Notes: generated by a model from the letters alone, not told the origin. A stretch of 64,000 nt of DNA from Clostridiales bacterium (GCA_019416455.1 DXXG01000005.1:1-64000); one strand, 5' to 3'; positions 52,792 to 62,827 are shown, counted from the first letter of the stretch. Program-made: numbers and translations.

Positions 52792-53610
52792 TCACAGTCG
52801 TGCTTTCAACCACTCCATGGATTTCCGAAGATATTCCAGCGTAGCGTTGGAGCCGTAATGCTCGATGGTATAGGTACCATCGTAGCCATCCTGCTTCAGC
52901 AGGGCCATAAGCTCCTCCAAGGGCATCTCGCCTCCGCCCAAAGGAGCCGGATACAGCTCCACGCCGTCCACGGCCACTGTGGCCCCTTCCCCGTTGGACT
53001 GGGTGAACGCCCGGTCCTTCAGGTGGACATGGTCGATCCTGTCGCGCAGCAGCTGGTAGGCCTCCAGCACATCTTCCCCGGCGAAACGGAAATTTCCCGA
53101 GTCAAAGGCACAGGAAAGACCCGGGCACCGGTCCAGGAACCGGCGGATACCGCCCATGGTGGAAAAAGGGGCCAGCTGGCTGTCATAATCCTCCATCACC
53201 AAGGATATTCCGTAATTCAAAGCCAAGTCAGTCAGCCGGTTGATTCCTTCCTCCATACGGACCATCTGGGCTTCCCGTTCTTCCGGGGAATCTCCCTCAC
53301 CGAAGAACCCGGGGATCACCAACAGCTTGGGCGCTCCCAGGTATTGAGCAGCTTCCAGAATGGGGCCCGCTTGTTTTTCCACGTCCGTATCCCGGCCGAA
53401 ATCAAAGTAAGCGGGAATGGTCGCGATTTCCATATCCGCCATGGCCAGCTCCTGACCGATCTCGTCCTCACGGCCCAGCACGTTATTGCCGGAAGCTTCC
53501 ACCGCTTCCACACCCAGCTCTCGGGCCAGCTTCAAAGCATCCACTGTGAAGATATTTTCCTGCCGGGCAATGTCCAAAATATGATCGTAAAAGGTGGCGA
53601 TCCTCACCAT
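52792..53610 (-). CDS. Sugar phosphate isomerase/epimerase family protein (AP endonuclease 2 fold)
   Basis: A 272-residue TIM barrel of the xylose-isomerase-like family. The metal ligands are suggested by VMEDYDSQ (Glu), SCAFDSGNF (Asp), HVHLKD (His) and TIEHYG (Glu). AAGGAGGG eight bases before ATG 53610 sets the start, while a longer frame to 53829 lies inside the upstream gene. It is 17 bases after the nucleoside phosphorylase gene, in one operon. Members are epimerases of varied sugars, so the substrate cannot be named. Confidence 0.85.
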   Translation of the reverse strand: MVRIATFYDHILDIARQENIFTVDALKLARELGVEAVEASGNNVLGREDEIGQELAMADMEIATIPAYFDFGRDTDVEKQAGPILEAAQYLGAPKLLVIPGFFGEGDSPEEREAQMVRMEEGINRLTDLALNYGISLVMEDYDSQLAPFSTMGGIRRFLDRCPGLSCAFDSGNFRFAGEDVLEAYQLLRDRIDHVHLKDRAFTQSNGEGATVAVDGVELYPAPLGGGEMPLEELMALLKQDGYDGTYTIEHYGSNATLEYLRKSMEWLKARL

Positions 53611-53627
53611 ACAAAGTCCCTCCTTAT

Positions 53628-54398
53628 TCAGATAAGTTCTGTCAGCAGCCTGCCGGTTTCCACCGCGGCCGCAAAGCATTTGTCCCCCACGGACTGCCCC
53701 AGCAGGGGCAGTCCACGAGCGTCCCACTCCGGAGCGTCCAGGTTGTCCGCCGCAAAGAAAAATTCCGCCAGCTTCACCCCTCGGAACTGGGCCACCGCCG
53801 CCAGGGAGGCGCACTCCATTTCCACGCACAGGCAGCCCTGCTCCTTACGACGGGCCATTTTGCCCCGAGTCTCCCGGTAAAAGGCGTCTGTGGTCCAGGT
53901 CTTACCCTCCACATAAGGCAGCCCCAGGTTCTCCATGGCCTGGCGGCAGGCCTCTACACAGGCGGGGTCCAGCTCCACCTCATCCGCCGGGGGCAGATAG
54001 TGGTAAGAAAAACCCTCGTCCCGCACGGCAGCGGTAGGGATGATCAAATGCCCGTCAGCAATGTCCCGCCGCAGCACGCCGCAGGAGCCGAAAAACACAA
54101 AACATCCCACCCCGTAAACGATCAGCTCCTCCATCATGGAGCCAGCCGTAGGCCCGCCCACGTGGGGCAGAAACAGGGCAAACTCCTGGCCTAAGGCTGT
54201 CACACGGTACACAGGAACCGGACCAGTGCAGAAGTTCAAATCCACCAGCTTTTCCCCGCCGAAGCGTTCCAGGATGCCCTCCAGAATGGGCTTGGAGAAG
54301 ATCCCCATGCACATCTGCGGAAATCCGGGAATGGAAACATGATGTTCCTCCGGGTTGATGACTGCCAGGCGGTCAGGGTCGAACTCGTTGCAAAGCAT
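53628..54398 (-). CDS. Nucleoside phosphorylase family protein
   Basis: A 256-residue PNP/UDP-phosphorylase fold protein. VGGPTAGSMMEELIVYG and FFGSCGVLRRDI (about 80-111) form the phosphate and ribose site, and CVEMECASLAAVA (about 190-202) is the nucleoside-binding motif. It should split a purine or uridine nucleoside with phosphate. AAAGGAGGAG precedes the ATG. Pairing with a sugar isomerase-like gene suggests use of the released pentose (inference). Confidence 0.87.
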   Translation of the reverse strand: MLCNEFDPDRLAVINPEEHHVSIPGFPQMCMGIFSKPILEGILERFGGEKLVDLNFCTGPVPVYRVTALGQEFALFLPHVGGPTAGSMMEELIVYGVGCFVFFGSCGVLRRDIADGHLIIPTAAVRDEGFSYHYLPPADEVELDPACVEACRQAMENLGLPYVEGKTWTTDAFYRETRGKMARRKEQGCLCVEMECASLAAVAQFRGVKLAEFFFAADNLDAPEWDARGLPLLGQSVGDKCFAAAVETGRLLTELI

Positions 54399-54477
54399 AG
54401 GAAGCTCCTCCTTTGGAAAATATTTCGTCCATTGTAGGACAAAACAAGGAGAGAGTCAATAGGGAAAAAAGAAAACC

Positions 54478-57400
54478 TCAGGCGAAATACCAGGTGTCGA
54501 ACAATTCCAGAGCGTCGGCGTATTCCCGGGTGGTGGGCGAACCGGAGATCACCGGGAAATATATTACAAACAGGAATAGGCAGAACAAAGTAAAAACCAC
54601 CAAGAACAGCGTTGACACGGAACACTCCATCCCTCCCGGGAAAGCGATCCGCCGGGTGAAGGGTCCACTTTGGGAGATCAGGTGAAACAACCCGCACAGG
54701 GCGATCACCAAGAAAGGCACCGCTGTAAAGTAATGGTAGATAAAGGTGAGCCTTGGCACCAACACCCAGGGCAGATACACGGAACCGAATCCCACCAGCA
54801 CCACGCCGGCCCACTGGCGGCGTTCCTTCCACCAAAGCCACACCGATCCAACTAGGGCAGCCAATCCCGCCGCCCACAAAAGCGGATTTCCAAAGGCGGA
54901 AATCGTACTGTATCCCTCCAGGGTATCCCCGGCGAAATACCAGATGGGACGGATATCCAAGGGCCATTCGTACCAAGGGGAAGCAAAGGAATGGGTTGCT
55001 TCCAGATGAGCGTGGTAATTGAACATGGTCGTCTGGTAATTCCAAAAAGCCCCCCACACCTTTCCGATATTGTGAGGCAGCGTGGTAATAGGCAGGAATG
55101 CCCCGAAGTAAATGCCGAAGGGCAGAAGGATAAAGAACAGACAGCACCACAGGCACAGTTCTCCAAACTTTTTGAGAACAGGAGTAATCTCCTGCCCGGA
55201 AAGCCGAGCCTCCCGGAAGGTAAAGTACAGCTTCCCGAAGAACAACACCGCCAACCCCACAGCACCGTAAGCGGCAGTCCACTTGGAGGCCACTCCAAGC
55301 CCGGTGAAGATCCCGCAAAGGAGCAAGGGCGGCAGCAAACGTTTCCAGCTGTCCTGGAGCAAGTCGCGCTTTAAGAACACCACCATGGCATCGTACATCA
55401 GCAGCAGGAAAAACACAGCGTAAGTGTCGATGGTAGCGATGCGCGTCTGGGTAAAATGCATGAAGTCAAAGGCAAACAGCACCGTTCCTACCGCTGACAG
55501 CCTGGTCCTGCCGAAAAGCAGTTTCAGCAGGTGGTAGAGCACCGGCAGCATCAGCACCCCGAACAGAGCCCCCATGAACCGCCAGCCAAAGGGGTTCATG
55601 CCAAATATCCGGATACCCAAAGAGATGATCAGCTTTCCCAAAGTGGGGTGGGTATTCTCGTAGGGCTCCAGGCCCAGAATGTGCTCATAGGCAGTGCGGG
55701 CGTGGTAGATCTCGTCAAAGTAGGTGGAGTTCTCGTAGGTGGTCCGCAGGGGCACCACATCCTGCTCGTCGATCAGCTGTTCCACCCCTGGTCCCGCCCC
55801 GGTAACTGTGGCCTGGACTGACGCCCCGGCATACTTCAGGGATGCCTCATTGAGGGTAGCCTTGCCGTCTAAAGCCGTCAGCCGCACGAAACGCCCCGGC
55901 GTGGACAAGGCAAACTGCTTCCAGGCGAACACACTGCCATCGGTGAGAGTGCCGCAGTCTGTCCAGCTCACACCGTCCTCACTGGTCTCCACCTGGATGT
56001 TCACTCCTACCCTGGCAGCGTAGTGGGCATCGTCAGGGGCGATGCCCGGCAGATAAAGAAGGGTGTCGCACTCCCCGTCGGCGGCCAGTACCACCTGGTC
56101 TCCTTGGGCCGGGGTCCAGGGCGTGACCGCCGTCTGGGTATCTCCCAAATGGTAGAAGGCAAAGCAGGCGTACACCAAAGTGATGGCTGCCATCAGTCCC
56201 CAATCCCTCTTCAGGAAAACGGTTTTGACAGGCTCCCGGTCCACCGGGGGACCGGGATGGGAAGCTGCTCCCAAACGGGTCTCCCCTTTCAGATACACCC
56301 GATACCCCACCCATCCCAGATAGACGATCGCAGCCATCTGAGCGGCGGAAAGGACCTTGACGACCCAGGTGTTGGGGTCGTAATTCGAAACGAACTCCTG
56401 GAAGATATACAGTACATAAGCCACGTTGGCGTAGCTGACCGTGGCAAGGAGCGCGAAAGCCCGCAGCATACCCGTGTCACGGGTGAACACGAAGGACAGC
56501 AGAATGAAAAGCAGCACAGGGAACAAGTAGCGTTCGTGCATCTTTACGGAAAAAGCGTACATGGCCGACATAAGCAACGCAGGGCAGTAGAAGGCCACGC
56601 TCCGATCCTTTGCCCGGAACACCAGCACTCCGCACAGCGCCGTGGCGATGATGGGTCCCACGAAGTCCCACAAATTTCCAGCCAGCCCGGAGGGAAGCGT
56701 CCTCCAGTTCCAGCCGATCAGGCTCCAGAAATTGTAGGCGTTCACGGAGTAGTAGTTATAATAGTCCAAAGTGGCCTGATACCGCTGCAAAAGCCACAGG
56801 AAATTGAACCCCTGGGTAAAGGGCAGAGCCACCAGCAGGATGGTCCCCACTGTGACCACCGCTCCCAGGATCAGTTTCAGCCAATGTCCCCGCTTCAAGC
56901 TGACGAACAGATACAAGGGGACAAACACCAGCATCTGAGGCTTGCAGGCGACAGAGAATCCCAACAGCGCCGCCGCGGGAACGTACTTCTCCCGGTAAAA
57001 CAGGATCACCGAGCCCAGCAGGATAGCGGTGCAGAAAGAGTCGGCCTGCCCCCATTGGGTGGAGTTCAAAAATACCGCCGGGCAGAACAGATAAGCTCCC
57101 GCCAGGAACAACGCCCACTGCTCTCCCATCTTCCGCCGGGCCAGGAACAGCACCACTCCGGCGCAGAACAGATCCGAGAAAATGGAAGGCAGCTTGATCA
57201 TCAAAGTATAGGCCTGGCTCTCCATGGCAATACCCAAACCCTGCCGGAGCTTGTCCAGTAAGACCAACACATACAGGTAGCCGGGAGGGTAATCTAGGAA
57301 AATATCCTGATGATAGATCTCCTGAAACCCCACTGTGTTGGTCAGGTATGCCCATGATTTAAAGGCGTTTGTGTCCGTGGTATAGCCTTCGGTGTAGAAC

Positions 57401-57549
57401 CCCAAAAACAACCGAAACGTAAGCGCCCCCAAAAACAGCAGGGACGCCCACCACGCAAACCTTTCCAAAGACTTTTGGGAAAACAGCTTCCCTGCCTGGT
57501 AAAACACCACGCCGCCGAACACCAGGGCGACAAGTGCTTGAACGCCCAC
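54478..57549 (-). CDS. Double GT-C membrane glycosyltransferase (GT39/PMT C-terminal half)
   Basis: A 1023-residue protein with two GT-C modules. Residues 1-430 resemble lipid-linked mannosyltransferases (D59 in TDTNAFKSWA; DYPPGYLYVL at 86-95; HERYLFP near 338). Residues about 475-585 are a beta-sandwich-like domain (discoidin-like; QVETSEDGVSWTDCG, RFVRLTAL). Residues 600-1023 are a PMT/GT39 enzyme (D612-E613 in YFDEIYHARTAYEH; HPTLGKLIISLGI; C-terminal four-helix region). It is likely to transfer a sugar from a polyprenyl phosphate to protein or glycan at the outer face. The start is GTG 57549 with AAGGAGTGG. Confidence 0.85.
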   Translation of the reverse strand: MGVQALVALVFGGVVFYQAGKLFSQKSLERFAWWASLLFLGALTFRLFLGFYTEGYTTDTNAFKSWAYLTNTVGFQEIYHQDIFLDYPPGYLYVLVLLDKLRQGLGIAMESQAYTLMIKLPSIFSDLFCAGVVLFLARRKMGEQWALFLAGAYLFCPAVFLNSTQWGQADSFCTAILLGSVILFYREKYVPAAALLGFSVACKPQMLVFVPLYLFVSLKRGHWLKLILGAVVTVGTILLVALPFTQGFNFLWLLQRYQATLDYYNYYSVNAYNFWSLIGWNWRTLPSGLAGNLWDFVGPIIATALCGVLVFRAKDRSVAFYCPALLMSAMYAFSVKMHERYLFPVLLFILLSFVFTRDTGMLRAFALLATVSYANVAYVLYIFQEFVSNYDPNTWVVKVLSAAQMAAIVYLGWVGYRVYLKGETRLGAASHPGPPVDREPVKTVFLKRDWGLMAAITLVYACFAFYHLGDTQTAVTPWTPAQGDQVVLAADGECDTLLYLPGIAPDDAHYAARVGVNIQVETSEDGVSWTDCGTLTDGSVFAWKQFALSTPGRFVRLTALDGKATLNEASLKYAGASVQATVTGAGPGVEQLIDEQDVVPLRTTYENSTYFDEIYHARTAYEHILGLEPYENTHPTLGKLIISLGIRIFGMNPFGWRFMGALFGVLMLPVLYHLLKLLFGRTRLSAVGTVLFAFDFMHFTQTRIATIDTYAVFFLLLMYDAMVVFLKRDLLQDSWKRLLPPLLLCGIFTGLGVASKWTAAYGAVGLAVLFFGKLYFTFREARLSGQEITPVLKKFGELCLWCCLFFILLPFGIYFGAFLPITTLPHNIGKVWGAFWNYQTTMFNYHAHLEATHSFASPWYEWPLDIRPIWYFAGDTLEGYSTISAFGNPLLWAAGLAALVGSVWLWWKERRQWAGVVLVGFGSVYLPWVLVPRLTFIYHYFTAVPFLVIALCGLFHLISQSGPFTRRIAFPGGMECSVSTLFLVVFTLFCLFLFVIYFPVISGSPTTREYADALELFDTWYFA

Positions 57550-57718
57550 CGAACCACTCCTTCCATCTATGGCAAACTCCCTCAGATAATAGGAGTTTTC
57601 CGCAAAATAATGATTGACGAGGCAAAAATTTCATTGTAAGCTACGATTATATAAAGTATACCGTTTCTCCCTGTAAAAAGCAAATTTTTCCAGGGTATAT
57701 CCAGAAAGGAAGAGTTGT

Positions 57719-60709
57719 ATGAATCTGAAACCTCACCATTTTCACGAGGACCCGGAGATCCTCCACGTGGGGACCTGTCCCGACCGCAGTTATTATACCC
57801 CCTGCGCCCAGGAAAAAGAAGCCGAAAACGGCTGTTCCTCCCGAGTGATCTCCTTAAATGGCATTTGGGCCTTCCAGTACTACGATTCCTACAAGGAAGC
57901 TATTGACCCGGAGGACGGTCTCTCCTTTGACGAGGAGGATATGGACCAGATCCCCGTGCCCTCCTGCTGGCAGAATCACGGCTATGGCCGCCACATGTAC
58001 ACCAACATCCGTTACCCCTTCCCCTGCGATCCTCCCTACGTTCCCGAGGAGAATCCCTGCGGCCTGTATCTGCGTCACATACAGGTGGAGGATCCCTCCG
58101 CTTTCCGGTGGTATCTCAACTTTGAAGGGGTAGATTCCTGCTTCTACCTGTGGGTCAACGGCGAGTTTGCCGGGTACAGCCAGGTATCCCATTCCACCTC
58201 GGAATTTGACATTTCCAGCTTCCTCACTGCCGGTGACAACACTCTGGCGGTGCTGGTGCTCCAGTGGTGCGACGGCAGCTACCTGGAGGACCAGGATAAA
58301 CTGCGCATGAGCGGCATCTTCCGGGATGTGTACCTGCTGGCAAGACCGGAAAACCACCTGCGGGACTTCTTTGTGAAGCAGTCCTTCGCACCGGACTTTT
58401 CCTCCGCCAAGGTGACGGTGGACCTGGAGCTTTCCGGAGAGTGCCAAGTGGACGCTGTGCTCACCTCTCCCAACGGGGAACAGGTGGGAAGCGCCTCCTC
58501 TACCGGCGAACCCTTGGTGTTCGAGATCTCCGCTCCGGAACTGTGGAACGCGGAACATCCCGCCCAGTACACCCTAACCCTGTCCACCGGGGAGGAAATC
58601 ATCTCCCAGAAGGTGGGTCTGCGGAAGATCGAAGTGGTGGACGGCGTGGTGCTCCTCAACGGAGTCAACATCAAGTTCCGGGGCGTGAACCGCCACGACA
58701 GCGATCCCGTCACCGGCTACACCATCAGCCGCCAGCAGGCTCTTACCGACCTGGCCCTGATGAAGCGCCACAACATCAACGCCATCCGCACCAGCCACTA
58801 CCCCAACGCTCCCTGGTTCTTGCAGCTGTGCTCGGAGTACGGCTTCTATGTTATCGCCGAGGCGGACATCGAGAGCCACGGCATGGCCACCAAACTGGGC
58901 GGATACGACCAGGAGCTTTACCCTGACGCCGCTGACGATCCCCAGTTCCAGAAGGCCATTCTGGACCGGGTACAGCGCAGCGTGATCCGGGACAAGAACA
59001 ACGCTGCCGCGGTTATCTGGTCTCTGGGCAACGAAAGCGGCTGGGGCGAGAACTTCGAGATCGCCGGCCGCTGGGTGAAGGAATACGATCCTTCCAGGCT
59101 CCTTCACTATGAGAACTTCCTCACCTATCACAGTGACCGGACTCCCGACTTCTCCATGCTGGATCTGTACAGCCGGATGTACGTCCCTCTCTCGGACGTT
59201 GACAGCTATTTTAACGACGGTCCTCTGGACGAGAACCTGCACGGCCGGCGGATGCCCTTCATCCAGTGCGAGTACATCCACGCCATGGGCAACGGACCCG
59301 GCGACGCGGAGGACTATCAGCAGCTCATCATGAAATATCCCGGCTTCTGCGGCGGCTTCGTGTGGGAGTGGTGCGACCATTCCGTTTACGGCGGGACCAC
59401 CCCGGACAACCGGTCCATCTACCGCTACGGCGGCGACTTCGGGGAATTCCCCCACGACGGCAACTTCTGCATGGACGGCCTGGTGTACCCGGACCGCACG
59501 CCCCACACCGGCCTGTTGGAGTACAAGAACGTGATTCGTCCCCTGCGGGTCCAGCGGGTGGAAGGCAATACCTTCCGCCTCTATAACTATCTGGACTTCA
59601 CCAACGCTGAGGACTTCCTCACCCTTTCCTATGAGGTGTTCCAGGATGGGGAGACCCTGTTCGGCGGCAATCTGGAAGTGCCCTGTCTGCCGCCCCACGG
59701 CGAGGCGGAGATCACCCTGCCCCAGCTTCCGGAGAATGGCATCGCCACGGTAACCTTCTTCTACGCCGTCAAAGAGGACGGCCCCTTCTATCAGGCGGGC
59801 CATGCTCTGGGCTTTGACGAGATCCTTCTCTCAGAGGAACCCTTCTTCCTGGACGCTCCCGACGAAAACGGCACTGTGGAAGTGGAAGCCGGTCCCGAAG
59901 AAGTGGTCTTTACCAGGGAGAATTTCCGGTACGTATTCGACAACACCACCGGCCTGTTCTCCTCCATGGTGTATAACCACCGGAACCTGCTGACCCGTCC
60001 CATGGAGTGGAACACCTTCCGGGCTCCCACGGACAACGATCAGTACATCAAGAAAGACTGGCTGGCCGCTGGCTACGACCGTCCCACCGTGCGGGTCTAC
60101 TCCGTGGAGCAGGAGGGCAACACCATTTCCTGCCGCCTGGGGATCGCCGCCATCGCCATCGCCAAATTCCTGGACGTGGAAGCAGTCTGGTCCGTGGATG
60201 CCCGGGGTCGGGTGGACGTGAAACTCCACTGCCAGCGGGATACCCGGTTCCCCTTCCTTCCCCGGTTTGGCCTGCGCCTGTTCCTGCCCGAGGGATTCGG
60301 CGGCGTGGAATACTTCGCCTACGGTCCCTATGAGAGCTACCTGGACAAACACCAGGCCTCCCGTTTGGGGGTCTATGCCCAGCGGGTGGACTCCATGCAT
60401 GAGGACTACATCATGCCCCAGGAGAACTCCTCTCACATGGGCTGCCGGTACGTCACCCTCACCGATGGAGCCTATGCCCTCACTGCGGCGGCGGAGCAGC
60501 CCTTCTCCTTCAATGTGTCTCCCTACACTCAGGAGGAGCTCACCGCCAGGGGTCACGACTACGAGCTTTCTCCCTGCGGCGAGACCGTCCTGTGCATCGA
60601 CTACAAGATGAGCGGCGTGGGATCCAACTCCTGCGGTCCCGAGCTGCTGCCCCAGTATCGCTTGGAGGAAGGCCAGTTCGACCTCTCCTTCTCCCTGATG
60701 ATGGAATAA
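57719..60709 (+). CDS. Beta-galactosidase, GH2 (second LacZ-like enzyme)
   Basis: A 996-residue GH2 enzyme with the full LacZ domain order. Acid/base is E439 in VIWSLGNESGWG and nucleophile is E518 in FIQCEYIHAMGNGPG. A C-terminal Bgal_small_N domain runs from about 720. It differs widely from the GH2 at 15862 and is not a recent duplicate. AGAAAGGAAGAG precedes ATG 57719. Upstream, TTGTAA-N17-TATACC near 57635 is a weak promoter candidate. No transporter is adjacent, so its link to the 4-19 kb sugar locus is functional only by inference. Confidence 0.92.
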   Translation: MNLKPHHFHEDPEILHVGTCPDRSYYTPCAQEKEAENGCSSRVISLNGIWAFQYYDSYKEAIDPEDGLSFDEEDMDQIPVPSCWQNHGYGRHMYTNIRYPFPCDPPYVPEENPCGLYLRHIQVEDPSAFRWYLNFEGVDSCFYLWVNGEFAGYSQVSHSTSEFDISSFLTAGDNTLAVLVLQWCDGSYLEDQDKLRMSGIFRDVYLLARPENHLRDFFVKQSFAPDFSSAKVTVDLELSGECQVDAVLTSPNGEQVGSASSTGEPLVFEISAPELWNAEHPAQYTLTLSTGEEIISQKVGLRKIEVVDGVVLLNGVNIKFRGVNRHDSDPVTGYTISRQQALTDLALMKRHNINAIRTSHYPNAPWFLQLCSEYGFYVIAEADIESHGMATKLGGYDQELYPDAADDPQFQKAILDRVQRSVIRDKNNAAAVIWSLGNESGWGENFEIAGRWVKEYDPSRLLHYENFLTYHSDRTPDFSMLDLYSRMYVPLSDVDSYFNDGPLDENLHGRRMPFIQCEYIHAMGNGPGDAEDYQQLIMKYPGFCGGFVWEWCDHSVYGGTTPDNRSIYRYGGDFGEFPHDGNFCMDGLVYPDRTPHTGLLEYKNVIRPLRVQRVEGNTFRLYNYLDFTNAEDFLTLSYEVFQDGETLFGGNLEVPCLPPHGEAEITLPQLPENGIATVTFFYAVKEDGPFYQAGHALGFDEILLSEEPFFLDAPDENGTVEVEAGPEEVVFTRENFRYVFDNTTGLFSSMVYNHRNLLTRPMEWNTFRAPTDNDQYIKKDWLAAGYDRPTVRVYSVEQEGNTISCRLGIAAIAIAKFLDVEAVWSVDARGRVDVKLHCQRDTRFPFLPRFGLRLFLPEGFGGVEYFAYGPYESYLDKHQASRLGVYAQRVDSMHEDYIMPQENSSHMGCRYVTLTDGAYALTAAAEQPFSFNVSPYTQEELTARGHDYELSPCGETVLCIDYKMSGVGSNSCGPELLPQYRLEEGQFDLSFSLMME

Positions 60710-60723
60710 GGGGGCGGAACGCT

Positions 60724-61533
60724 ATGGAGATCTCCCCCGCAGTGGTGTGGATGTTTCTCCTGGCTCTGGTGTGCACGCTGATCCTCCCTGTGGTGGTGCT
60801 CATCGTTTTGGGTGTCACCAAAAAGATCTCCCTGCTGCCTTTGGGCCTGGGATTCGCGTCCTTTTTCCTCTCCCAGATCGTCCTGCGCATCCCCTTGCTC
60901 CAATGGTGCGCCGGACAGGAGTGGTACCAAGCCTTTGCTGCCTCGTCCCCGGTGTTGCTGGGGCTGGTCTTGGCCTTTACCGCCGGGTTGTTTGAAGAAT
61001 CTGCCCGGCTGGGAGGTGTCTGTCTCCTTGGGCCCCGGAAACCCGCCTATCCCGGTGGGCCACCCCGGCCAGGTCACCGCACCTGGAAAGGCGCCCTTTC
61101 CTTCGGGCTGGGACACGCCTTCTGCGAGACCATGGTCCTGGTGGGCCTATCCCACGTGAACAACCTGATTTTCTGCCTGCTGCTGGGTTTTGGTGAGGAC
61201 GCCCTTTCTGCCCTGCTGCCCCAAGACCAGCTGGATCTGGTGGTGACTCAGTTCGCCGCTGTGACCCCTTCCCTGATCCTTGCGGGGATTCTGGAACGGG
61301 TGTCAGCCATCCTGTTCCACCTGTTCGCCACTGGACTGGTGTTTCTGGCCGTGGCAAAAAAACAATGGTTACTTTACCCGGCGGCCATCCTGTGCCACAC
61401 ACTGTTCAACTGTGTCGCTCTGCTGCCTTTGGACGTGTGGCCCATGGAGGGGCTGTTGTTCCTCCTGGCTCTGGGCTGCGGCTTCCTTTTCTGGAAAAGC
61501 CGGAAGTGGTTCCCCGCCCCACAAAACATTTGA
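60724..61533 (+). CDS. YhfC-family (DUF2324) putative intramembrane metalloprotease
   Basis: A 269-residue protein with about seven membrane segments. The possible catalytic motifs are FEESARLGG (Glu-Glu, near 84), GLGHAFCETMVL (His and Glu, near 125) and HLFATGL (His, near 200), the PrsW/YhfC-type arrangement. GGGGGCGG lies before the ATG, and a longer frame to 60592 overlaps the GH2 gene. It starts 14 bases after the GH2 stop, so it is probably co-transcribed. No known partner or target. Confidence 0.8.
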   Translation: MEISPAVVWMFLLALVCTLILPVVVLIVLGVTKKISLLPLGLGFASFFLSQIVLRIPLLQWCAGQEWYQAFAASSPVLLGLVLAFTAGLFEESARLGGVCLLGPRKPAYPGGPPRPGHRTWKGALSFGLGHAFCETMVLVGLSHVNNLIFCLLLGFGEDALSALLPQDQLDLVVTQFAAVTPSLILAGILERVSAILFHLFATGLVFLAVAKKQWLLYPAAILCHTLFNCVALLPLDVWPMEGLLFLLALGCGFLFWKSRKWFPAPQNI

Positions 61534-61540
61534 CACAAAC

Positions 61541-61576
61541 AAAAAGGTCCCTTCCAAGTTGGAAGGGACCTTTTCT
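61541..61576. terminator. Bidirectional terminator
   Basis: AAAAGGTCCCTTCC and GGAAGGGACCTTTT form a perfect 14-bp stem, loop AAGTT, between the YhfC gene and the opposing alr. Confidence 0.95.
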
Positions 61577-61586
61577 TGTAAGCGGG

Positions 61587-62780
61587 TCAGTCGCCCAGCA
61601 GGGCGTTATAGATGCTGTCCACTTTGCCGTTTTTCAGATACACACGGGGTACCCGTTTGGACAGGCCGCAGACCACCTCGTAGTTGATGCTGCCTTCCAA
61701 AGCGGCCAGCTCGTCAGCGGTGATCTCCTCTTCCCCATCCCGTCCGATGAGGGTGACCAGGTCCCCCACCTGCACGTCAGGAAGATCGGTCACGTCCGCC
61801 ATCAGCTGGTCCATGCAGATCCGCCCCAGGATGGGGCACCGTTTCCCACCAATGAGCACCTGGGCGCCCTGAGCGGACAAGATACGGGGATAGCCGTCGG
61901 CATAGCCCACGGGAACCGTGGCCACTTTCATCTCCCGGTCCGCGGTGAACACACGGCCATAGCTGATGGTGGCGCCCGGTTTCACAGTTTTCACGTGGGA
62001 CACCACCGACCGCAGAGCCAGCACCGGAGAGAGCTCCGGACGGTTCCGCAAAGCGCCGGAAGGGTACAGCCCATAGATGACGATCCCCGCCCGGACCATA
62101 TCCAGATGGGACAGAGGATAATCGAATACAGCGGCGGAGTTGGCGCAGTGGCGCACCTCAAAGGAGACATCCTCCCGCAACAGGGACTCGATCATCTCTT
62201 TGAAGCAGCCGAACTGCCGCATGGTGAAGGAGTCTCCCTCTTTTCCCTCGTCGGACACGGCGAAATGAGTGAAGATCCCTTCGGGGTACAGCCCCGGCAA
62301 AGTGCAGGCGGTTTTCACTTCCTGCACGGTGGCCTCGTCCCGGCTGATATCCTGGTAGTAAAAGCCCAGACGGCTCATGCCGGTGTCGATCTTCACGTGG
62401 ATCTTCACCGTGACCCCGGCCTGCACCGCATAGTGGGACAGCTCCTTAGCATAGTCCAGACTGTACAGGCACTGGGAAATATTGTGTTTGGAAAGAGACG
62501 CGGCCGCCTCTGGCGGGGTATAACCCAGCACCAGAATGGGCTTATTCAAGCCCGCCAGCCGCAGCTGCAAGGCTTCCTCCAGGTTGGACACGGCAAACCA
62601 GTCCGCTCCCAAAGCCTCGAATTCCTGAGCCATGCGCACAGCCCCGTGGCCGTAGGCGTCCGCTTTGACCACACAGCACACCTTGGCCTGCGGATTAGCG
62701 GCCTGGCGCACTGCTTGAAAATCACGGGCCAAAGCGTCCAGGTCGATCTCCGCCCAGGTACGTCTTAAAATTTCTTTCAT
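61587..62780 (-). CDS. alr: Alanine racemase
   Basis: A 397-residue PLP enzyme that supplies D-alanine for peptidoglycan. K39 in VVKADAYGHG forms the PLP Schiff base. The N-terminal TIM barrel (about 8-235) and C-terminal beta domain (with GATISYGRVF holding the catalytic Tyr near 265 and RICMDQLMADVT near 310) are complete. AGGAGGTGAG lies six bases before the ATG. It follows purL on the same strand with a 152-base gap. Confidence 0.96.
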   Translation of the reverse strand: MKEILRRTWAEIDLDALARDFQAVRQAANPQAKVCCVVKADAYGHGAVRMAQEFEALGADWFAVSNLEEALQLRLAGLNKPILVLGYTPPEAAASLSKHNISQCLYSLDYAKELSHYAVQAGVTVKIHVKIDTGMSRLGFYYQDISRDEATVQEVKTACTLPGLYPEGIFTHFAVSDEGKEGDSFTMRQFGCFKEMIESLLREDVSFEVRHCANSAAVFDYPLSHLDMVRAGIVIYGLYPSGALRNRPELSPVLALRSVVSHVKTVKPGATISYGRVFTADREMKVATVPVGYADGYPRILSAQGAQVLIGGKRCPILGRICMDQLMADVTDLPDVQVGDLVTLIGRDGEEEITADELAALEGSINYEVVCGLSKRVPRVYLKNGKVDSIYNALLGD

Positions 62781-62827
62781 GCAAGCTCACCTCCTGGGCG
62801 ATGTTTTTCTCCTGCTCTGGCAGGAAT

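Noticed and set aside
51844..53880. A 678-codon frame opposite the MATE and isomerase genes
   Set aside because: It crosses two real genes and their intergenic terminator on the other strand. The sequence is rich in His and Gln, typical of antisense reading of GC-rich genes.
15862..60709. The two GH2 genes as a recent duplication
   Set aside because: They share only family motifs; active-site surroundings (CEYAYAKSNSNGN versus CEYIHAMGNGPG) and N-termini differ throughout, so they are old paralogues or separately acquired.
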